A program made the translations under genes and the position numbers. DNA of 16,274 nt from Bacillota bacterium (GTDB lineage: Bacteria; Bacillota; UBA4882; UBA10575). Below are positions 7,492-14,184 of the stretch, piece by piece (the first letter of the stretch is position 1; each line of letters begins with the position of its first letter). The notes under the pieces were generated by a model. That model had not been told where the DNA came from, did not search any database, and saw only the letters and a program-made list of their open reading frames with translations. The stretch is taken from contig JAAYMP010000010.1 in assembly GCA_012521315.1 (NCBI GenBank), forward strand, positions 1 through 16,274. The letters run 5' to 3'.

Positions 7492-8163
7492 TCACTGTTT
7501 AAGCTCCTTTGAAATATTGACAAATTGTCTTAACGCAAACTCAAGACTTTCTTTACTCTTTTTATGATGCTCGGTTATTAGTTCAACAACTTTTTCAACA
7601 TCGTGGGCTTCAAGCGCGTCAATAATCCTATGGTGTTCTGCCAATGTCTCTTCCGGAAAGCGGACCAGTCCATCTTGATAACTCCAGCGTACGATATCAA
7701 ACAACTGGATAAACTGGGGTACGAATGAATTGGAGGACATTTTTAGCAGTTCGTTATGGAATTTCCGGTCTGCCCTCGTATACTCGGAATATTTTTTATC
7801 GTCCCACGGAGGAGCAAAACCCGCAAAGATTTGGCGTAAAGATTTAATTTCCTTGTCGGAAATTTTATCCGCAATTTCTTCGACGACCATTCGCTCAATT
7901 GCCGTCCGTAAAGTCCAGATATCAACCAACTCTTTTAGAGAAAACCGGCGAACCGTATAGCCTTTGTTTAACTCATATTCGACAAATTTTTCACTCTTGA
8001 GGCGATTCAAAGCAGTAATTAAAGGGGTACGGCTCACTCCCAACTTTTTCGCCAAAACACCCTGTTGGATTTTATCACCAGGTTGGAGTTCATGCTCGAC
8101 AATCATCTGTTTTATTTTTTCGTAAGCAACACTTGCCAGATCTATTTCGTTATTTCTTCTCAT
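7492..8163 (-). CDS. GntR-family transcription regulator, FadR/FCD type
   Basis: The 223 residues show an N-terminal winged helix-turn-helix (about residues 8-75, with LAKKLGVSRTPLITALNRL as the recognition part and a wing ending in NKGYTVRRFS). An all-helical FCD ligand domain follows (about 80-215). The FCD metal ligands look present: Asp and His in RADRKFH, then His in AEHHRII and TEHHKKS. FCD regulators usually sense small organic acids and control nearby catabolic or transport genes, so the LysE, flavoprotein and amidohydrolase genes upstream are candidate targets (inference). The ATG at 8163 is preceded by AAGGGGA at normal distance; a TTG one codon earlier is less well placed. Composition is more AT-rich than the pyr operon next to it. 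Confidence 0.9.
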   Translation of the reverse strand: MRRNNEIDLASVAYEKIKQMIVEHELQPGDKIQQGVLAKKLGVSRTPLITALNRLKSEKFVEYELNKGYTVRRFSLKELVDIWTLRTAIERMVVEEIADKISDKEIKSLRQIFAGFAPPWDDKKYSEYTRADRKFHNELLKMSSNSFVPQFIQLFDIVRWSYQDGLVRFPEETLAEHHRIIDALEAHDVEKVVELITEHHKKSKESLEFALRQFVNISKELKQ

Positions 8164-8516
8164 CAAAACTTCCCCTTATTAATTAATTAATTATTCAACA
8201 CTAACGTTTATCCGACAAAAGTACCACAACGACACACGCAACAGCCACTAAACACCCGGGCTGGAACCATAACCTTATGTATATCCACGTTTCCGTAACG
8301 GTTAGTTTTCTATAGTTTAGGTTTAACCATACAAATAGCCTAAATCAAATCAAATGTTAGCAAAATATAAGTTAATCTCCTTTTGATATTTTACCCAATT
8401 AAATATCATTTGTCTTATCTGTATAATATTTCAAATGTTCTTATAATCAATTCGTAAATATCTATATTTTTCCTTTTTGTTTTTAGATATATTTTTTGTT
8501 AAGAATCGACTAGATT
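8164..8516. other. AT-rich intergenic region before gntR
   Basis: This gap of about 350 bp holds no reading frame I would call a gene. Next to gntR it has a run of TTAATTAATTAATTAA type (8178-8193) that could be part of an operator. The rest is AT-rich with no clear hairpin and T-run, so I see no intrinsic terminator for the exporter gene that ends at 8517. Confidence 0.5.
8190..8218 (-). promoter_or_regulatory. Possible promoter of gntR
   Basis: On the minus strand TTGTCG (8213-8218) and AATAAT (8190-8195) are 17 bases apart, ending about 27 bases before the gntR start codon. Both boxes are only partial matches in an AT-rich region, so this is a weak call. The TTAA repeats overlap the start-site region, a good place for an autoregulatory operator. 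Confidence 0.35.
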
Positions 8517-9134
8517 TTAAGAGAACCATATATTCTGAAATATACGTAATAATCCAGAAACAGACAGGGCACAATAAATAAGGATTAGACCCACCGTCAA
8601 TCTAAAGACCAAATCATACTGCTCAAGAAAACTCTGAAAAATGGTACCAAATAAAGCCCAGATGGAGGTACCAATAAAGGCAATTAAAGCAAATAACAAA
8701 GAGAATAGGCAAAGCACAACCTTATTATGAAAGTATGGAATAATAAAAGTACCATAGAGGTTTATTCCGTAAATGATTCCTTTAACGTTAACAAATTGCA
8801 ACAGAAACCCATGCATAAAAGTATTTAGTCCATTTTCGTTTTTATATTTATAATCATTAGTACAAATTATAATCTTGTAAGCTAAGTACAGAAAATAAAA
8901 AGCACCAATCATCCCCATAACAACTTTGAATTTTGGAATGAGAGCATCCAAAAAAATATTAAAAGAGGCGCATATATTCATAATTAGAAAAAAGCCAAGC
9001 ATTATTCCAAGCATAAATTTTAATGTTTTCTTATATCCGTAGTGCTTACCATTGATCATAGAGATAATGTTATTCGGACCTGGGGATATATTAGAAATAG
9101 TAACATATGCGAGAAATGACATCCAATTGGGCAT
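8517..9134 (-). CDS. LysE/RhtB-family amino-acid or metabolite exporter
   Basis: A 205-residue membrane protein with about six hydrophobic helices. Its N-terminus carries the family signature NISPGPNN (residues 15-22), normally T-x-x-x-PGP in LysE/RhtB exporters. Family members pump out basic amino acids, homoserine, threonine or related compounds, but the sequence does not reveal the substrate. The open frame extends 40 codons further upstream. The ATG at 9134 is chosen because GGAGG lies seven bases before it and the membrane protein starts there as in its relatives. It is strongly AT-rich and Asn/Ile/Lys-rich, unlike the pyr genes. A 16-bp palindrome lies 36 bp upstream. A 199-bp gap separates it from the flavoprotein gene, so it may have its own promoter. 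Confidence 0.88.
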   Translation of the reverse strand: MPNWMSFLAYVTISNISPGPNNIISMINGKHYGYKKTLKFMLGIMLGFFLIMNICASFNIFLDALIPKFKVVMGMIGAFYFLYLAYKIIICTNDYKYKNENGLNTFMHGFLLQFVNVKGIIYGINLYGTFIIPYFHNKVVLCLFSLLFALIAFIGTSIWALFGTIFQSFLEQYDLVFRLTVGLILIYCALSVSGLLRIFQNIWFS

Positions 9135-9169
9135 AGCATTACCTCCGTTGTTGCCTTTTAACCTATAAT

Positions 9170-9185
9170 ATTTACAAATGTAAAT
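9170..9185. promoter_or_regulatory. Palindrome upstream of the LysE-family gene, possible operator
   Basis: ATTTACA-AA-TGTAAAT is a perfect 7-bp inverted repeat with a 2-bp centre, 36-51 bp before the ATG at 9134. That is where a repressor would block a promoter. Its type (ACA..TGT) is not the usual GT..AC core of FadR-like GntR sites, so binding by the nearby regulator is uncertain. In such AT-rich DNA it may also be chance. Confidence 0.35.
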
Positions 9186-9333
9186 CAAGAAATTCCATAG
9201 AGCATTAATATTTAATTTGGTAGTGTTTAGGTTGATATAATAACTGAGGTTCACACAAAAATTTGGACTTAACCTCTCGAACTCGAGCCTAATTTAAGAT
9301 AATATATTAATTAACATTTTTCCCAAGCCATCA

Positions 9334-9876
9334 CTAGGCCATCATTTTAACAACAGCGTTACGAATTGCAATTTGTTTATATTCTCTACTAAGCTGTGTG
9401 ATCGAAATCAAATCGAATATTTCAACTTGTAAATGTTGCAAAAGCCTTTCCATATTAGTCAAACAAGAAATCGTACCCCTTCCACTACCACCTGCAGCCG
9501 CCACAGCAATTGCTCGCTTTCGGAAGGTTGGGCTTTTTTCGTCTCTGTTACCAGCACAACGACGTAATCTATCCGTAAAAGATTTCATTGACTCGCTCAT
9601 ATCTCCCCAATAGACAGGGGTTATAAAAATAAATGCATCAGCTCTAAAAAATTGATCATAAATTTTATTAAAATCATCGTTAATACTACAACGATAATCT
9701 GTACGACAACTACCCCATCCATCCCCACAAGCCTTACAAGAATTTATTTTAAAATCATTTAAACATATTTCTTTATATGAATTTCCTGTTTGCTTGAGAC
9801 CAGCAATTGCTTCTTTAACGCAAGCAGCAGTTAAACCATTTTTATTCGGACTCGAGCTAAGAATTAATACTGGCAT
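9334..9876 (-). CDS. Flavodoxin-fold NAD(P)H/FMN oxidoreductase with four-cysteine motif
   Basis: The 180-residue protein has the FMN-binding loop near its start (LILSSSPNKNGLT) and the second flavin segment FITPVYWGDMSESMKSFTDRL, as in the NADPH-dependent FMN reductase and iron-sulfur flavoprotein families. Cys47, Cys50, Cys57 and Cys63 (C-x2-C-x6-C-x5-C), followed by INDDF, resemble the cysteine-rich loop of Isf-like proteins, though the spacing is looser than in classical Isf. A glycine-rich AAAGGSGRG follows. It probably transfers electrons to an unknown partner. GGGTGG stands nine bases before the ATG. Only 22 bp separate it from the amidohydrolase stop codon's downstream side, so the two genes are probably co-transcribed. 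Confidence 0.85.
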   Translation of the reverse strand: MPVLILSSSPNKNGLTAACVKEAIAGLKQTGNSYKEICLNDFKINSCKACGDGWGSCRTDYRCSINDDFNKIYDQFFRADAFIFITPVYWGDMSESMKSFTDRLRRCAGNRDEKSPTFRKRAIAVAAAGGSGRGTISCLTNMERLLQHLQVEIFDLISITQLSREYKQIAIRNAVVKMMA

Positions 9877-9898
9877 TAGTTACCACCCTTTCTGATGC

Positions 9899-10738
9899 CT
9901 AGTATTGTAAGTTAAGCAATTTAATTGCATTGTTCCCTAATATATCATCCTTCTCTTCTTCCTTTAAAGATTCATTATCATTTACAAGAATATCCTTAAT
10001 TCGAAAATATGAGATATCCTTTGACTCAAACAAAGGAAGTTTCAATTTTGGACCTTCTGAACCCCAAACAATACGTTTACTTCCAATTGTATTTACCAGA
10101 CGTTTTATGAAATAATGAGCAAAGCTTGGTATTGCAAAAGTCTTTTCAATGTGTTCAAGAAAAGTAATATCAACTATTATGTTAGGATTAGAATAAGCAA
10201 CAGTTAAAAACTCCTCTGTCCATGGATAACCACCATGGCACATAATTATTTTTAATTTAGGAAAAGATACCGCTATCTCATCTATATAAACTGGTGAATT
10301 AAAGATGATTCTATGTTCCTGTAAAGCTTTAATTCCTGTATGGAACATTAATATTACATTTGATTGCTCGCAATATTCATATACATCCCACAGTTTAGGA
10401 TCGGTAGGAATAAAACCCCTATGAGGATATAATTTGACACCCTTCAAACCAAGATTCTCAATTGCATTTTGTACCTTTCTTAATGGATTTGGCCGATTAG
10501 GATGGATAGAAGCAAACCCGATCAATCGTTCAGGATTAAATGCGCAAAACTCTTTTACCTTCTCATCAGTAAAATCTGTCTTTTCCTCCGCTCCATCACT
10601 TTTTATTCCTGAGTCGACTCCTAAGACTACAGAACAATCAATTCCTGCTTGATCCATTTTATGTATAAATTCTTCCGGTGTGATTTCAAATATTCCGTTA
10701 TCATTTATTGGAACATGTGTATGAAAATCAACAACCAT
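9899..10738 (-). CDS. Amidohydrolase family 2 (ACMSD-like) metal-dependent hydrolase
   Basis: A 279-residue TIM-barrel protein. The metal ligands are visible as DFHTH (His6, His8), MFHTG (His133) and CHGGYPW (His168), with Lys102 in GVKLYP. At the end of the barrel, where the family normally has Asp (GSDYP or GSDFP), this protein has GSEGP, so Glu228 replaces the catalytic Asp. Family members hydrolyse or decarboxylate aromatic and lactone-type acids, and the substrate here cannot be read from sequence. The frame begins with GTG at 10750, but that codon lies within the ribosome binding sequence AAAGGTGG, so I prefer the ATG at 10738. It is probably in an operon with the flavoprotein gene downstream. 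Confidence 0.88.
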   Translation of the reverse strand: MVVDFHTHVPINDNGIFEITPEEFIHKMDQAGIDCSVVLGVDSGIKSDGAEEKTDFTDEKVKEFCAFNPERLIGFASIHPNRPNPLRKVQNAIENLGLKGVKLYPHRGFIPTDPKLWDVYEYCEQSNVILMFHTGIKALQEHRIIFNSPVYIDEIAVSFPKLKIIMCHGGYPWTEEFLTVAYSNPNIIVDITFLEHIEKTFAIPSFAHYFIKRLVNTIGSKRIVWGSEGPKLKLPLFESKDISYFRIKDILVNDNESLKEEEKDDILGNNAIKLLNLQY

Positions 10739-10783
10739 CCTATTGTCCACCTTTCAGTATCACCCTAAACCTAACAGTTTAAC

Positions 10784-10842
10784 TTCTCGCTTTTCGCACC
10801 GTAACAGTACCAGTACGATCTGTTAAGCGCGAAAAGCGAGAA
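10784..10842. repeat. Long intergenic inverted repeat, 14-bp perfect arms
   Basis: TTCTCGCTTTTCGC at 10784-10797 is exactly complementary to 10829-10842. Within the 31-base loop, TAACAG (10802-10807) pairs with CTGTTA (10820-10825), giving a two-tier hairpin. No T-run follows directly on either strand, so it is not a standard intrinsic terminator. It lies between the isomerase remnant and the amidohydrolase gene and could be a processing site, an operator or a small mobile-element relic. Confidence 0.7.
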
Positions 10843-10903
10843 AAACCATTACTTCCAAATTTTATTTTATGAAGGGTAAAACTCTTCTTTTCACCTACAA
10901 ATG

Positions 10904-11695
10904 TTATGACTCTTTAATTTGCAGTTCTTCAAATATTTGCTTCAAATATTTCCTGCTATCAACTAACATCTGCTGTATAACCTCGGGGTCTCCCCCCTCT
11001 GTTTGGAAGGATAACGCTCCATCGTAACCATTTTCGGCTAATAATTTGACGCATTCCTTAAACCTAACATTTCCTGTTCCCAAGGTTACAGCATCTTTAC
11101 CAATAACGTCCTTGGCATGAACATGGCGAACTTGTTTTACGACTGTTTTGAGAGTCGCTATTTCATCCCCAACAGAACTTGCTTTAATTCTCCATCTAAA
11201 TCCAGAACGGTCAGTTCCTACATAGTCTCCCCTATGGGGATTGGCAGTGTCAAAATTCACCTTCAAATATGGAGAGTTAACTAGTGATAATATTTTAGGA
11301 AGACCACCTAATTGTAATGAAAAGTATCCATGTGGTTCTAACGCCAAAATAACCTTGTTTTCTTCAGCCACTTTCACAAGTTCCGTCAAATTCTCTTTGA
11401 GAATAGAAAATGCATCCTCATCGCTCATTCCTTCTGCTTTTGAACCCTCACCAGTTATCACAATCGGAATACCGGCTTTAGCAGCCCATTTAATATTATA
11501 TGTTATGTCTTTTACTGCTAGAGGGTCATTCATCAGTTCCCGATGAGACCCCAATCCGGTTATCCCTTTAAACCCATATTCATCTATAACTAATTTTCTA
11601 AACTCTTTAGGATCATTATTTTCTGGGTCTGCATGATTGCACCAGGATAGGTTGGCCTCAAACTCAATGTATTCATAACCCGCACGCCTTACCCG
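10904..11695 (-). pseudogene. Sugar-phosphate isomerase/epimerase, 5'-truncated
   Basis: Encodes most of a xylose-isomerase-like TIM barrel. Motifs include TGEGSKAEGMSDEDAF, LALEPHG (metal-binding Glu), VNFDTANPHRGDYVG, HVHAKDV and SFQTEGG. The homologous frame is open from 11695 and already starts inside the barrel (RRAGYEYIEFEANLSW), so roughly the first 15-30 residues of a normal protein of about 280-300 are missing. No ATG/GTG with a ribosome binding site exists at that end. The first usable start is a TTG at 11554, which would lose the first two strands. Its 5' end overlaps the 3' end of the broken dehydrogenase in another frame, so a deletion or recombination joined them. By its neighbours it may be an IolO-like epimerase of inositol breakdown. 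AT-rich composition contrasts with the genes to its right. Confidence 0.75.
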
Positions 11696-12056
11696 TTAAA
11701 ACATGACGGCAATACCAGCACTTTTTACAGATAATATTCGGACACATTGTGACCCGGTCGCCAACCTTTAGTCTGTTCCCGTGATACTCGATGGAATCCT
11801 GGTCTTCTTTGCGAATCTCTACAATGGTGCCGACATTTTCATGTCCCCTGACTCCGGGATAAACAATCTCCTGTTCGGCTTCGGTTCCACCATACAGAAT
11901 GCTTTCTCCCTTGTAGGCATGCTTATCTGTACCACAGATCCCGGCCATATTCATTTTGAGAATCAATCCACCCGGTTTCAAATCCGGCCAGGGAAGCTCC
12001 TGTGTTTCAACTTTTCCCGGCGCTGTCATCACTACTGCTTTAATTTTGTCAGCCAT
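11673..12056 (-). pseudogene. Zinc alcohol dehydrogenase, N-terminal fragment
   Basis: Only 127 residues of a medium-chain dehydrogenase of about 350-400 remain: the start of the GroES-like domain with the catalytic zinc ligands (GICGTDKH, GVRGHENVG) and the structural zinc loop (CPNIICKKCWYC). The frame then ends in TGA at 11673 before the NAD-binding Rossmann domain. It begins properly, with ATG at 12056 and AAAGGAG eight bases upstream, 39 bp after the creatininase-family gene. Next to such a hydrolase and an epimerase, it could be the remains of a scyllo-inosose 3-dehydrogenase (IolM-like). That assignment rests on context. The fragment cannot be an active dehydrogenase. Confidence 0.85.
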
Positions 12057-12095
12057 TATTCCCACTCCTTTTGCTAAATTTTAACGATTTGATTA

Positions 12096-12902
12096 TTAAC
12101 ATGGATAACCCAGGGTATAGATGTGTCTTCCACCGTTGTGTGGCCCTTTAATGACCGCTTCGATCTCTTCCCGGCTCCGCTGGGTGACCTTGTCAACCGG
12201 CGGCAGTTTCCCCGGCGGATAACTGGTCAAAATATCATCATGAAGCTTTACCAAATAATCCAAAACCGCCTCGATCCCGGGTTTTGCTTTCTCCGGATCG
12301 GCCAGGGTACTCTTGCCGATTACCCCTTCCGGCGTGCAGATACATTCCATGCCAACGGCGCCGTAAGCATTGAACCATTTAACCGGCCACTCCTTAGATT
12401 CGGCCGAGTTATTGATATGTCCGGGCGGCAGGAAGGAAGTAGGTTTGGTATCCACCGCTTTGCTTAGATCACACATCTCTGGGAAGAGGGCCATGGAGAA
12501 GGAAGTCTCGACTTCATCGGCATGAACAAATGGGGTTTCAAAAATTTTTCCGCCCTCATCCTTGGATTTTAGATGTTCCTTACAAGCCAGCCACCAATGG
12601 ACATAGATCAAGATGGCCGGAACCTGATACTTCTTACCGAACTGGTGGATCGCCATGGGAATGACATAATCCTGACCATGCCCATTTAAGATAATCATCT
12701 TCCTAAATCCGGCGTTCCAGAAACCGGCGAAGATCGCCCGCAAATAGGCGGCCAGGGTTTCTTCGGGAATTATAATTGTACCCGGCATTCCCAAATGATG
12801 CGACGGGTGAGAACCGTACCAAATGGGTTGTGCCACTGTACAGCCAGTTTTTAATGCGACCTGTTCCGCAAGTCTTGTTACGAGAAAAGTATCCTCACAT
12901 AA
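12096..12902 (-). pseudogene. Creatininase-family hydrolase (3-dehydro-scyllo-inosose hydrolase-like), 5'-truncated
   Basis: The sequence VAQPIWYGSHPSHHLGMPGT, then ILNGHGQDYVIP, HADEVETSFSMALFPE and a C-terminal GGRHIYTLGYP, resembles the creatininase-type hydrolases I know annotated as keto-inositol (3-dehydro-scyllo-inosose) hydrolases. Homology continues upstream of the first start codon: CEDTFLVTRLAEQVALKTG lies in frame right up to the larA stop codon. The usual first 50 or so residues, including the E-x-H-G-x-H-L-P metal motif, are absent. The only in-frame start is a GTG at 12836 inside conserved sequence and without a ribosome binding site. The 5' end was apparently deleted into the end of larA, and without the first metal ligands the product is unlikely to work. 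Confidence 0.75.
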
Positions 12903-14159
12903 TTAATTGCTTTTGACGGGTAACATGCTCCCGCCAAAGGGAATAACCCTCACCTTTGCTTGCGGCCCCTTTAGCGCAAGGGCTTTTTGCAATGCTTCGT
13001 CCAGATTTGCGGCATACTGGAAGAAAAGACGCTCCGTCAGTTCCCGGCTTAAAGAAGAAACCATAATCACCTGCGCGTTTTGGAGCAGCATGGCAATGGC
13101 CACCGCTTTATGGCCGCCAAGGGCAAATTCACTTTCGGCTCTTTTTAAAATCTCTTCCGGATTTTTGGCGGCGAAGATCCATTCTTCAAAGACCTCCTCC
13201 CCCAAACCCTCGGGACACTCGGCGACCAAAATGATCACGCCATTCTTCTTCACCGCGTATTTGGCATTGTCCAGTGCTTTTTGTGCCTGGTAAAGGTTTA
13301 TATCCTTCGGGAAACCGCCGGCACTTACCACTACAATATCTGCTTCATCCCTGAATTCCACCTTAAAGAGGGTGTCAAGAAAAACACATCCCTCCCGGTG
13401 CGCCAGTCTTTTATCACCGGCTACTGCTTTCAAGATCCTTTTTTCTTCATCCAAAACAACATTAACGATAAAATCGATGCCGACCATTTCGCCAACTTCT
13501 TCGATGGCTTCCCGCGTTGGATTGTTTTCCATATTACCGGCGACCGACGCCGGATCGAGCATATACTGGTGGGTGGCCGTAATCGAAGCGCGCGAGGAAA
13601 CCCCGGGCATGATGGCTTTTGCCCCACCGGTGTAACCGGCAAAATAATGCAGATCAATATTGCCGATACAGATCTTGAAGTCGGCCGCGACCACTTCCCG
13701 GAAGATCTCTACCGGCAGGCCCCCTTTCGTCTTTCCCAGCCAAAGACAATCGTCGGGGTTATGGTCGATACATTCAAACCGCGCAAAAACATCCCCCCCC
13801 ACCAGCCGCTTCATTTCTTCCATGGTATGCCGCCGGTGGGAACCCAGGCCAAAGATGATCTTGATCTTCTTGTCTTCCACCCCGGCGTCCTTAAGTTCCG
13901 CCAAAACATGGGGCAAGATCTTATAAGTGGGGACCGGTCTCGTAATATCACTTACAACAATAACAACCCGGTTCTTCCCGCGGGCCATCTCCCGGAGGCG
14001 GGGCGTCCCGATCGGCGCCGAAAGGGCTTGTTTTATTAGCTCATCCTCCGCACGCTGAATTTCCGCATGGGACACCGGGAGGAGAATATCGAGCAGGTTC
14101 GCTTCCGGCAGTTCAAACTCGAGATTACCCAGACCATATCCCAGTTTCAGCTTGTGCAT
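12903..14159 (-). CDS. larA: LarA-family nickel-pincer 2-hydroxyacid racemase
   Basis: The 418 residues match LarA (about 424). All key positions seen in Lactobacillus plantarum LarA have counterparts: Asp71 and Arg74 (SDITRPVP), His108 (GSHRRH), His171 (DLHYFAGYTGGAKAI), Lys181 (the cofactor-tethering lysine), His197 (ATHQ), and Gln/Lys in NLYQAQKAL. It should therefore bind the nickel-pincer nucleotide made by LarB, LarC and LarE, which must be encoded elsewhere. Family members racemise lactate, malate, 2-hydroxyglutarate and other 2-hydroxyacids or epimerise sugar acids. The malic enzyme gene 25 bp upstream suggests malate, an inference only. Start is the ATG at 14159; AAGGGTGG lies 13 bases upstream, rather far. 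The C-terminus GGSMLPVKSN looks natural despite the truncated gene that follows directly. Confidence 0.92.
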   Translation of the reverse strand: MHKLKLGYGLGNLEFELPEANLLDILLPVSHAEIQRAEDELIKQALSAPIGTPRLREMARGKNRVVIVVSDITRPVPTYKILPHVLAELKDAGVEDKKIKIIFGLGSHRRHTMEEMKRLVGGDVFARFECIDHNPDDCLWLGKTKGGLPVEIFREVVAADFKICIGNIDLHYFAGYTGGAKAIMPGVSSRASITATHQYMLDPASVAGNMENNPTREAIEEVGEMVGIDFIVNVVLDEEKRILKAVAGDKRLAHREGCVFLDTLFKVEFRDEADIVVVSAGGFPKDINLYQAQKALDNAKYAVKKNGVIILVAECPEGLGEEVFEEWIFAAKNPEEILKRAESEFALGGHKAVAIAMLLQNAQVIMVSSLSRELTERLFFQYAANLDEALQKALALKGPQAKVRVIPFGGSMLPVKSN

Positions 14160-14184
14160 TTTCTTTATAAAACCACCCTTCGTC

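Noticed and set aside
9135..9254. 40-codon N-terminal extension of the LysE-family protein
   Set aside because: The GGAGG site and the family-typical N-terminus both point to the ATG at 9134.
8315..10775. Recurring AACCTAAAC-like strings in the gaps near 8325, 9225 and 10766
   Set aside because: Short, in different orientations and distances from the genes, in AT-rich DNA. Not enough to claim a shared operator.
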